18,706 nucleotides of DNA from CAYSLZ01 sp964468355 (GTDB lineage: Bacteria > Patescibacteriota > Microgenomatia > UBA12405 > JAHJSD01): the NCBI GenBank assembly GCA_964468355.1, contig CAYXSV010000039.1:1-18706 (forward strand). The letters run 5' to 3'. The translations under genes and the position numbers were made by a program. Shown here piece by piece: positions 6,747-13,442 of this stretch. How positions within the stretch are numbered: position 1 is the first letter of the stretch; each line of letters opens with the position of its first letter. The notes under the pieces are model-generated. The model was not told the DNA's origin and did not search any database. It saw nothing but the letters and a program-made list of their open reading frames with translations.

Positions 6747-6848
6747 TCTATCCTTAGCGCTACGACTCGCCTCGATTCGGGCGAAGCGGGCTCGCCTCGC
6801 GTCGAAGCGGGTCGTAGAAGTTAGCGTAGTAAGATTTAGAGGGGGTTG
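6747..6848 (+). repeat. Palindromic repeat, upstream copy, split by a GC-rich insert
   Basis: Left half 6747-6765 and right half 6812-6829 are identical to the halves at 5871-5907. Here they are separated by 46 bp (6766-6811) of very GC-rich sequence, itself a tandem pair: CTCGCCTCG ... CGAAGCGGG at 6766-6790 and again at 6791-6811. A shared tail (AGATTTAGAGGG) follows at 6832-6843. The copy lies just upstream of the PaaX-like gene 1 start region and also upstream of the plus-strand promoter at 6850. Confidence 0.88.
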
Positions 6849-6849
6849 A

Positions 6850-6878
6850 TTTGGAGAAAGCAAAATTGATGGTAAAAT
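6850..6878 (+). promoter_or_regulatory. Promoter of block 2
   Basis: TTTGGA (6850-6855), 17 bases, then TAAAAT (6873-6878) with a TGG extended -10 (6870-6872). The ATG at 6888 follows nine bases after the -10 and has no Shine-Dalgarno site, so the transcript would be leaderless or nearly so. Confidence 0.55.
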
Positions 6879-6887
6879 TGTTTAAAT

Positions 6888-7463
6888 ATGAAAAAAATAT
6901 GGTTTGGACTAGGAGTTTTGGTAACCATTTATTTAGTTCTTCCCGGACCGAAGCTTCCTCCACCGGATTTACCGGAAAGTTTAAAATCAACCGAGATTGG
7001 TGATACGGTAGAGATTGAAAACCTTTCGGCATATTTCACCGATAAAACCAGGGAAGAAGTAATTGATTTTTATGAAAGTTATTTTTCCCGGTCTTCGTTT
7101 TTAAATATTCCATTACCAACTATCAGGTTAAATCATCCGCCTGAATACGCTAGAGATATTATCAAGGGAACAATCAGGACATATTATTTTGAAGAGCTGG
7201 TTCATCCTTTTCGAGAATCATTGTATATTAATGGGTTTGACTGGCAGAAGGATGTTTTTACGCCGGAGAAATCCCGAGATAAAAACAGAATTTTTATCGA
7301 AGGTAAAGTTTGGCGGGCAAAAATTACTTTACGCTGGTTTCCCTCAAGCGTACTTGTAAGAACGGGTATTTTTTGGGCCACCTGGATTTTAGTCTGGCTG
7401 ATTGGTAAACAATTTTACCGGGAGTTTAAAATTATAAATCACGAATTAAAACGGAAAAAGTGA
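6888..7463 (+). CDS. Membrane-anchored protein of unknown function
   Basis: A 191-residue protein I do not recognise. It has a hydrophobic segment at about 4-20 (signal anchor), a Pro-rich PGPKLPPPDLP turn, and a middle part of about 130 residues with many charged and aromatic residues (FTDKTREEVIDFYESYF, RLNHPPEYARDI, YFEELVHPFRESLY). A second hydrophobic segment lies at about 153-172, followed by a basic tail. This predicts an extracytoplasmic domain held by two helices. As first gene of block 2, behind its own promoter and overlapping the next gene by 4 bases, it is probably co-expressed with the glycan enzymes. The last codons look repeat-derived (ATTATAA, ATCACGA, ATTAAAA at 7431-7451). 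Confidence 0.7.
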   Translation: MKKIWFGLGVLVTIYLVLPGPKLPPPDLPESLKSTEIGDTVEIENLSAYFTDKTREEVIDFYESYFSRSSFLNIPLPTIRLNHPPEYARDIIKGTIRTYYFEELVHPFRESLYINGFDWQKDVFTPEKSRDKNRIFIEGKVWRAKITLRWFPSSVLVRTGIFWATWILVWLIGKQFYREFKIINHELKRKK

Positions 7464-8401
7464 AACTAAAATTATCAATCATTATTGTCAACTGGAATAC
7501 ATGTGAACTGTTAAGACGATGTCTTAACAGTTTAATTTCCAATTTTCAATTTTCAAATTTTCAAACAGAAATAATAGTTGTTGATAACGGCAGTTCAGAC
7601 AACTCGGTAGATTTTGTCAAAAAGTTTAAAGTTCAAAATTCAAAGTTCAAAATTCATCTAATAGAAAATAATAAAAATCTTGGGTTTGGTAAGGCGAATA
7701 ATCAGGGAATGGAAGTTGCTCAAGGTGAATATATATTGCTCCTTAACAGCGATACAATCGTTAAAAACAAGGCGATTAAGAAAACGATTGAATATTTGGA
7801 CTCAAATCCGGAAGTCGGAGCGGTTACTTGTAAGTTGTTAAATCAAGATGGAACCACTCAGCCGACCGGGGGTTTTTTTCCGAACTTATTAAATATTTTC
7901 ACTTGGGCTTTTTTTCTGGATGACCTACCGTTTATAAATAAGGTTATTAAACCTTTTCACCCCCACACTGAAAATTTTTGGCTTAAGGAAAATTGGTATA
8001 CTCAAACAAGAGAATTAGATTGGGTAACCGGAGCTTTTTTAATGGTGCGAAGTAAAGTAGTTGATCAAGTTGGAAAACTAAGCAATGATTTTTTCATGTA
8101 CGTTGAAGAAGTTGAATGGTGCTATCGAATTAAGCAGGCCGGCTGGAAAATAGTTTTTTTTGAACCGGCGGAAATTATTCATCTCGGAGGAGGCAGCGGT
8201 AACTCAACAAATTCAATTATCGGCGAAGATAAGGGGTTAAAATTATTTTTTAAAATTCATTATTCAATTTGGCAATTAAGATTATTGAAAGTTTTATTAA
8301 TATTAAAAAACATATTTAGAATATTATTATTTTTTGTAATCGGAAAACCGAAAAAGTCATTTGCCTACGCTAAAGTTTTATTTTTTAAAAAACATATTTA
8401 A
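7460..8401 (+). CDS. GT2 family glycosyltransferase (rhamnosyltransferase-like)
   Basis: A 313-residue GT-A enzyme. It starts KLSIIIVNWNTCELLRRCL and contains VVDNGSSDNS, LLLNSDTIV as the DxD-like metal/nucleotide-sugar site, DWVTGAFLMVRSK and MYVEEVEWCYRIKQAGWK. This order is typical of inverting GT2 enzymes of the WbbL/rhamnosyltransferase group. About 50 hydrophobic and basic residues at the C-terminus may touch the membrane. The start is GTG in a GTGA overlap with the previous stop, and the family motif begins four residues later. Heptamer arrays encode SNFQFSNFQ and VQNSKFKI in the early loops. A perfect 10-bp hairpin lies in codons 17-24. Sugar specificity unknown. Confidence 0.87.
   Translation: MKLKLSIIIVNWNTCELLRRCLNSLISNFQFSNFQTEIIVVDNGSSDNSVDFVKKFKVQNSKFKIHLIENNKNLGFGKANNQGMEVAQGEYILLLNSDTIVKNKAIKKTIEYLDSNPEVGAVTCKLLNQDGTTQPTGGFFPNLLNIFTWAFFLDDLPFINKVIKPFHPHTENFWLKENWYTQTRELDWVTGAFLMVRSKVVDQVGKLSNDFFMYVEEVEWCYRIKQAGWKIVFFEPAEIIHLGGGSGNSTNSIIGEDKGLKLFFKIHYSIWQLRLLKVLLILKNIFRILLFFVIGKPKKSFAYAKVLFFKKHI
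7508..7530 (+). repeat. Perfect 10-bp hairpin inside the GT2 gene
   Basis: CTGTTAAGAC (7508-7517), loop GAT, GTCTTAACAG (7521-7530). It lies about 50 bases into the coding region, just before a heptamer array. It could affect translation or mRNA stability; chance under codon constraint is possible. Confidence 0.6.
7534..7562 (+). repeat. Heptamer array in the GT2 gene (1)
   Basis: AATTTCC, AATTTTC, AATTTTC, then AAATTTTC with one extra base, encoding ISNFQFSNFQ. The same unit type appears at 3529-3557 in a different enzyme family. Confidence 0.75.
7624..7658 (+). repeat. Heptamer array in the GT2 gene (2)
   Basis: Five units GTTTAAA, GTTCAAA, ATTCAAA, GTTCAAA, ATTCATC, encoding KFKVQNSKFKIHL. 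A diverged relative encoding IQNSKFEI is found in a GT4 gene at 13529-13549. Confidence 0.8.
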
Positions 8402-9885
8402 TGAATAATATATTTAATTGGTTTAAAGACCGCGCCCCTTATATCGCTACATTGATTTTAATTTTTGTCATACCGCTATACCCAAAGTTTCCGCTGCGCT
8501 CAGTTGGCGGAACTTATGTCGCCATCCGATTGATCGATATTATTGTCGGAACAAGTATTTTAATATGTTTTATTTCACAAGCTCTGAAAGGTTTTCCCCT
8601 ACTTAAATCGCGTATTTTCAAGCTTTTCTTAATCTATTGGCTGGTAACTTTTATTGCTAATTTATCCGGTTTAAAAATAACCGATACTGTTCCTTTAAAA
8701 ATCTCATTTTTACACTGGCTGAGAAGAATTGAATACATGAGTTTGTTTTTTATTGGTTATCAATCAATAAAAACCGAAAAGGACTTGAATGATATCAAAG
8801 TATTTGTCGGTTTGGCGCTTTTCGGAGTTTTCTTTTTCGGCTTTGGTCAAAAATACTTGCATTTTCCGGTTATTTCGACAATGAACGAGGAGTTTTCTAA
8901 AGGAATTCTTTTGTACCTTGATAAATGGACGCGAATTAGTTCAACTTTTGCCGGCCACTACGACTTAGCTGCCTGGCTGGTAATGATTCTTGTTTTGATA
9001 CCGCCAGTAGTTGGTGAACTGAAAAGCAAATTAATTAAATTGATCACTTGGACATTGGGATTTCTAGGTTTATATCTTCTTATTTTAACCGCCTCCCGAG
9101 TGTCGTTTGTTGCCTATTTAATTGGAATTACCGTTTCTGTTAGTTTACTCCGCCGATTTAAATGGCTGATTCTAATTCTCGGAGTAAGCATACTCATGGG
9201 ACTGACTTCCAAAGAATTAAACGCCCGGTTAAGAACGACTTTAAAATCATTTCCTGAAACAGATCAAAAAATCGCTCAAATAAGCGATATCTGGATGGAT
9301 AAGTCGGAAGAATTTTATCAACAAATAGACCAAATCAAACGAAAAAGAAAGAAGCCGACACCAACTATTGTAATTCCGACTGAAGCCCCTGAGCAAACTG
9401 ATCAACCGGATAAAAAAACACCAACGGCTAGTGCCGTAAAAGAACCAAAAGAAAAAATTGATAAAGAACTAAGAACCTGGCCGACAAGAGAAGAGGCGGA
9501 AATAGCAGCCGCCCGGTCATCAAATATTCGTTTTCAGGTTGAGTGGCCGAGGGCGGTTAGAGGGTTCCTTAAAAACCCGTTGACCGGAACCGGTCTGTCT
9601 TCGTTGGGGTTAGCAACCGATAACGACTATTTAAGACTGCTCGGCGAATCCGGATTAGTTGGCTTTACCAGCTTTATGTTGATAATTTTTCATCTTATCG
9701 TCAGTTTCTGGAGAAGTATAAAAAATAAGAATAAACACTGGAAATATTCGGCCGGCTTGATTGGAGTCTCATTTGGAATTTTAGCAAACGCCATTTATAT
9801 TGACGTTTTTGAGGCCTCTAAAGTTGCTTTTTATTTCTGGCTGATTATGGGAATAGGGTATAAATTAGTAAACAATAATAAGTAA
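8401..9885 (+). CDS. O-antigen polymerase/ligase-like membrane protein (Wzy/WaaL type)
   Basis: A 494-residue protein with about ten hydrophobic segments and one large hydrophilic loop before the last helices. The C-terminal loop (FLKNPLTGTGLSSLG, then NDYLRLLGESGLVGF) matches the G-x-G ... N-x-Y/F-L ... E-x-G-x-x-G signature of the Wzy_C/O-antigen ligase family, which joins lipid-linked glycans outside the membrane. The usual His before N-x-Y/F is Asp here (TDNDYL). The outer loop has a Pro/Thr/Lys-rich stretch at about 315-372 (KRKRKKPTPTIVIPTEAPE, then EPKEKIDKEL) that looks like a disordered insertion. The gene overlaps the GT2 gene by one base (TAATG). Polymerase and ligase cannot be separated from sequence alone. 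Confidence 0.82.
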   Translation: MNNIFNWFKDRAPYIATLILIFVIPLYPKFPLRSVGGTYVAIRLIDIIVGTSILICFISQALKGFPLLKSRIFKLFLIYWLVTFIANLSGLKITDTVPLKISFLHWLRRIEYMSLFFIGYQSIKTEKDLNDIKVFVGLALFGVFFFGFGQKYLHFPVISTMNEEFSKGILLYLDKWTRISSTFAGHYDLAAWLVMILVLIPPVVGELKSKLIKLITWTLGFLGLYLLILTASRVSFVAYLIGITVSVSLLRRFKWLILILGVSILMGLTSKELNARLRTTLKSFPETDQKIAQISDIWMDKSEEFYQQIDQIKRKRKKPTPTIVIPTEAPEQTDQPDKKTPTASAVKEPKEKIDKELRTWPTREEAEIAAARSSNIRFQVEWPRAVRGFLKNPLTGTGLSSLGLATDNDYLRLLGESGLVGFTSFMLIIFHLIVSFWRSIKNKNKHWKYSAGLIGVSFGILANAIYIDVFEASKVAFYFWLIMGIGYKLVNNNK

Positions 9886-9891
9886 TAAAAA

Positions 9892-11322
9892 ATGAAAAAT
9901 AAATTAATTATGATAGCTGTTTTCAGTTTAGGTTTTGCTTTTCGGTTATATCAAATTAATGCGCCGCTGGCTGATTGGCATTCATTTCGTCAAGCAGACA
10001 CAGCCAGTGTATCCAGGGAATTTGTCAATCATGGAATTTCCTTGTTAAAGCCGCATTACCATGATCTTTCAAATATACAGTCGGGAAAGCCGAATCCCGA
10101 AGGATACCGGATGGTTGAGTTTCCAATTTATAATACTTTGCATGCAGTTTTAGCAAAATTTAATTTTCCTTTTTTGAATTTCGAAGGCGCCGGGAGAATG
10201 GTTTCCGTCTTAGCCAGTTTAACAACTGCTTACTTTCTTTACTTAATAGTTAAAAAACAAATCAACCGGGTGACGGCGATTTTCGCCGCCAGTTTTTTTC
10301 TTTTTCTGCCGTTCAGTATTTTTTACTCACGGACAATTTTACCTGATTCGCTGATGATTTGTTTAAGTTTGGCAAGTATACACTTTTTATTAAACTCCGA
10401 AACCTCAATGTTCAATGTTCAAAAAATTATTGGTGTTATTTTGGGAAGTCTAGCTTTACTAACTAAACCGTATGCTCTTTTTATAATTTTTCCCTGCCTT
10501 TTATTTATTTTTCTTAAAAAAATCAATTTTAAAAATTTGTTGTCAATTACAAGTTACGGTTTATTAATTATTATCCCTTTAATTGGCTGGAGAATGTGGA
10601 TTCAAAGGTTTCCGGAAGGAATTCCGGTCAATCAGTGGCTTTTAAACCAGAATAACATTCGCCTGAGGCCGGCTTGGTGGCGGTGGCTTTTTGAAGAAAG
10701 AATCGGACGGCTTATTCTCGGGTCATGGGGGTTGATTCCTTTTGGCCTCGGCTTAATCACTAAAATTAATAAGAAAATTAGTTGGTATTTTTATTTATGG
10801 AGCTTAGGAATTTTGACATATTTTGTTGTTTTTGCCTGGGGTAATGTCCAGCACGATTACTATCAAATAATCACTCTTCCGCTAATTTCAGTTTTTTTAG
10901 CCAAAGGTAGTTATTTACTTTTAAATCCGCCGTTAAAGTTTAATAAGTATTTAAGTTATATTTTATTCATCGTCAGCTGTTCGTTTGCTTTTGGTTTTTC
11001 TTGGTATCAAGTCCGCGAATATTATAAAATAAATCACCCCGAAATTATTGCCGCCGGAAAAGCCGCCGATAAACTTCTTCCCAAAGAAGCTAAAGTAATT
11101 GCTCCTTATCAGGGAGATACCGCCTTTCTTTATCAAACCAAACGCCGGGGCTGGCCGGCAGTGACAAGAGATGTCAGCCAATTAGTTGAAATGGGGGCTG
11201 ATTATTATGTCAGTGTTAATTTTGATAAAACAACCGCCAATTTAAAAAATAAATGCCCTGTTTTAGACAATAATGAGAGTTGGATTATAATTAATTTGAA
11301 GGAATGCCAAAACCTTAAATGA
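9892..11322 (+). CDS. GT-C family membrane glycosyltransferase
   Basis: A 476-residue protein with about 10-11 membrane helices and a soluble C-terminal domain. After the first helix comes ADWHSFRQADT (about 27-37), with Asp28 or Asp36 in the position of the catalytic acidic residue of PMT/GT39-like enzymes. Later loops contain YSRTILPDSLMI and WGNVQHDYYQI, both common in this GT-C group. It probably uses a polyprenyl-phosphate sugar to modify a glycan or protein outside the membrane. It differs clearly from the other GT-C gene (1405-2763), so the two likely have different acceptors. A short heptamer run at 10405-10425 encodes SMFNVQK between helices. It starts 6 bp after the polymerase gene and overlaps the next gene by 4 bases. 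Confidence 0.8.
   Translation: MKNKLIMIAVFSLGFAFRLYQINAPLADWHSFRQADTASVSREFVNHGISLLKPHYHDLSNIQSGKPNPEGYRMVEFPIYNTLHAVLAKFNFPFLNFEGAGRMVSVLASLTTAYFLYLIVKKQINRVTAIFAASFFLFLPFSIFYSRTILPDSLMICLSLASIHFLLNSETSMFNVQKIIGVILGSLALLTKPYALFIIFPCLLFIFLKKINFKNLLSITSYGLLIIIPLIGWRMWIQRFPEGIPVNQWLLNQNNIRLRPAWWRWLFEERIGRLILGSWGLIPFGLGLITKINKKISWYFYLWSLGILTYFVVFAWGNVQHDYYQIITLPLISVFLAKGSYLLLNPPLKFNKYLSYILFIVSCSFAFGFSWYQVREYYKINHPEIIAAGKAADKLLPKEAKVIAPYQGDTAFLYQTKRRGWPAVTRDVSQLVEMGADYYVSVNFDKTTANLKNKCPVLDNNESWIIINLKECQNLK
10405..10425 (+). repeat. Short heptamer run in the second GT-C gene
   Basis: TCAATGT, TCAATGT, TCAAAAA, encoding SMFNVQK in a loop between membrane helices. Too short to stand alone, but it matches the heptamer arrays seen elsewhere. 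Confidence 0.5.
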
Positions 11323-12515
11323 AAATATTAATGATCACACCGTATCTGCCGATTCCCGGTTTTTCAGGCGGCCAAACACGGTCATATAATCTAATTAAAC
11401 ATCTTTCAAAAAAGTGTAAAATTACTTTGGTCAGTTTTATTCTTCCTGATCAGGATAAAAAGTTGATCAAAAAGTTGGAACCCTTCTGCCAAAAAATCAT
11501 TACCGTCAACCGCGGTGAAACCTGGCAGTTTAAAAAAATTCTTTTAACCGGATTCAGCCCGTATCCCTTTTTAGTAAGTAATTATTTTTCATTACCGCTA
11601 AAAAGACTCATTAAAAAGGAGTTGGCCGGTGAAGCATATGATTTAGTTCACGTAGAATGTTTTTATTTAATGCCGAATATACCAAAAACAAATATTCCCG
11701 TTTTACTGGTTGACCAGACAATTGAATTTGCCGTTTATCACCACTACGTTGATACATTACCAATAAAGTTTTTGCCGATTAAGCCGTTTCTTTGGCTGGA
11801 CGTCATGAAATTAAAGTTTTGGGAATTTAACTATTGGAAGCAAACTGACTGTTTAGTGGCTGTTTCTCCGGAAGATAAAAAATTAATGGAAAAAAAGTCC
11901 GGTCGAAAAGTAAAAATTGTACCCAATGCAGTAAACCAGGAACTTCTCGGGGAAACTAATTTTAAAAAATATGACCGGCCAACCGTCCTTTTTGGAGTTG
12001 CCAATTTTAAGTGGATGCAAAATAAGGAAGCGGCTTTTAATTTGCTTAAATACGTTTGGCCGGAAATTAAGAAAAAAATGCCTGAGGCCAAACTTAAAAT
12101 TGCCGGAAGGTATTCTAAAGAGTACGTTGAATCTACCGGGCTAGTTCAACCGAATGACTCGTCAGTTGAATACGGCGAAATTGACGACCCAAAAGAAGTT
12201 TACACGAAAAGCTGGATTCTAGCGGCGCCGATTAGAAGCGGCGGAGGAAGTAGAACTAAGTTTTTTGAAGCAATGGCTTGTGGACTGCCGATAATAACAA
12301 CTCCTTCCGGTATAGAAGGGATAGAAGCGGTAAATAATCAACATGTAATCATTGAAAAAGATTTTCAACAATTAGCCGAAAAAACTGTTCAATTTTTAAA
12401 TAATAAGCAAAACTTAAAGGAAATTGGTCAAAATGGACGAGATTTAATTAAAGATAAGTATTCGTGGAAACAGAGCGCACAAAAATTGTTATCAATCTAT
12501 AAGAAAATTAAATAA
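11319..12515 (+). CDS. GT4 family glycosyltransferase
   Basis: A 398-residue GT-B enzyme. The N-terminus KILMITPYLPIPGFSGGQTR with its Gly-rich loop is typical of GT4 acceptor domains. The middle contains YDLVHVECFYLMPNIP and DCLVAVSPEDKKLM, followed by VPNAVN at the domain border. The C-terminal domain has FGVANFKWMQNKEAA and the donor site RSGGGSRTKFFEAMACGLP, where the usual first Glu of E-x7-E is replaced by a GGGSR-type loop, as in a recognised GT4 subgroup (often called sugar transferase, PEP-CTERM/EpsH type). It probably adds one sugar to the lipid-linked glycan at the inner membrane face. The gene overlaps the GT-C gene by 4 bases (ATGA). Confidence 0.85.
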   Translation: MKILMITPYLPIPGFSGGQTRSYNLIKHLSKKCKITLVSFILPDQDKKLIKKLEPFCQKIITVNRGETWQFKKILLTGFSPYPFLVSNYFSLPLKRLIKKELAGEAYDLVHVECFYLMPNIPKTNIPVLLVDQTIEFAVYHHYVDTLPIKFLPIKPFLWLDVMKLKFWEFNYWKQTDCLVAVSPEDKKLMEKKSGRKVKIVPNAVNQELLGETNFKKYDRPTVLFGVANFKWMQNKEAAFNLLKYVWPEIKKKMPEAKLKIAGRYSKEYVESTGLVQPNDSSVEYGEIDDPKEVYTKSWILAAPIRSGGGSRTKFFEAMACGLPIITTPSGIEGIEAVNNQHVIIEKDFQQLAEKTVQFLNNKQNLKEIGQNGRDLIKDKYSWKQSAQKLLSIYKKIK

Positions 12516-12518
12516 TAT

Positions 12519-13442
12519 ATGTCAAAAGTTGATTTATCGATAATTATTCTTAATTATAATACTAAAGAACTGCTTAAAAATTGTTTAGAGTCAGTTTTTA
12601 ATTCCAAATTAGATGATTATCAAATGGAGGTAATTGTTGTTGATAATAATTCTGTCGATGGAAGCAAAAAATACCTTAAAAAAACTGAGGAACAAAAAAA
12701 TCAACTGAAAGTTATTTTTAATGATAAAAATATCGGCTATTCAGGCGGAAATAATGTCGGTCTTAAACATGCAGTGGGAAAATATATTCTATTTTTAAAC
12801 TCTGATACGATAGTTGAGCCGGATGGTTTTAGAAAAGTTCTGGATTATATGGAAAAAAACCCGAAAGTTGGAGCTTTAACCCCAAAAACTATTCTTTTTT
12901 GCGGCGGTATGGACCCGGATTGCCACCGGGGCTTTCCGACACCGTGGGCATCTTTAACTTATTTTCTCGGACTGGAAAAGTTGTTTCCAAAAACAAAACT
13001 CTTCGGCCAATATCACCAGCATTATAAAAATCTTGACGAAATACACGAAATGGATGCCGGATTTGGCACCTTTCTACTTACTCGGAAAAAAATCATCGAT
13101 AAACTAAACGGTTGGGGTGACGAATATTTCTTTTACGGCGAGGACCTTGATCTTTTTTACCGGATTAAACAAGCCAACTGGAAGGTTGTTTTTTATCCGG
13201 ATCCAATTGTCACCCACTATAAAGGTGCCAGTTCAGGTTTACGCAAAGAATCACAAAAATTGGGAGTAGTAAAAGCGGATAAACAAACCCGTTTAAGAAC
13301 TGCCCGCGAATCAATTCGGGCAATGAATATTTTTTATAATAAGTTTTATCAGGATAAGTATCCGCGATGGGTTACAAACTTGATTCTTCTGGCAATAAAA
13401 ATTAAGGGCTTTTTTAGGATTTTAAAACATAAGCTGAGATGA
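12519..13442 (+). CDS. GT2 family glycosyltransferase
   Basis: A 307-residue GT-A enzyme. Motifs in order: DLSIIILNYNTKELLKNCL, VVDNNSVDGS, LFLNSDTIVEPDG (nucleotide-sugar/metal site), GALTPKTILFCGG, DAGFGTFLLTRKKI, FFYGEDLDLFYRIKQANWK and VTHYKGASS. It belongs to the same broad rhamnosyltransferase-like group as the gene at 7460 but is not a near copy. It lacks heptamer inserts, giving a natural comparison for the array-carrying GT2. It starts 3 bp after the preceding GT4 and overlaps the next gene by 4 bases. Expected to act in the cytosol on the lipid-linked glycan; sugar unknown. Confidence 0.88.
   Translation: MSKVDLSIIILNYNTKELLKNCLESVFNSKLDDYQMEVIVVDNNSVDGSKKYLKKTEEQKNQLKVIFNDKNIGYSGGNNVGLKHAVGKYILFLNSDTIVEPDGFRKVLDYMEKNPKVGALTPKTILFCGGMDPDCHRGFPTPWASLTYFLGLEKLFPKTKLFGQYHQHYKNLDEIHEMDAGFGTFLLTRKKIIDKLNGWGDEYFFYGEDLDLFYRIKQANWKVVFYPDPIVTHYKGASSGLRKESQKLGVVKADKQTRLRTARESIRAMNIFYNKFYQDKYPRWVTNLILLAIKIKGFFRILKHKLR

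Larger units (their letters stand above)
5871..6848 (-). other. Candidate repeat-bounded PaaX/Cas2-like cassette 1
   Basis: A unit of about 980 bp made of one minus-strand PaaX-like gene between two directly repeated copies of a palindromic sequence (5871-5922 and 6747-6848). It interrupts an otherwise plus-strand glycan cluster. The layout matches cassette 2 at 15620-16397, although the repeat sequences are unrelated. Mobility is inferred: no target-site duplication can be proved from one genome, and duplicated operators around a regulator remain an alternative. Confidence 0.4.

Noticed and set aside
6760..7032. Minus-strand open frame of 90 codons over the repeat and the start of the membrane protein gene
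   Set aside because: It overlaps the 6888 gene's signal anchor and runs through the GC-rich repeat. It shows no ribosome site or recognisable protein features, so it is treated as a shadow.
134..7658. Heptamer arrays as CRISPR-like or minisatellite recombination sites
   Set aside because: Units are 7 bp with no spacers and most are translated as protein linkers kept free of stops, so neither CRISPR nor a classic site-specific recombination site fits.
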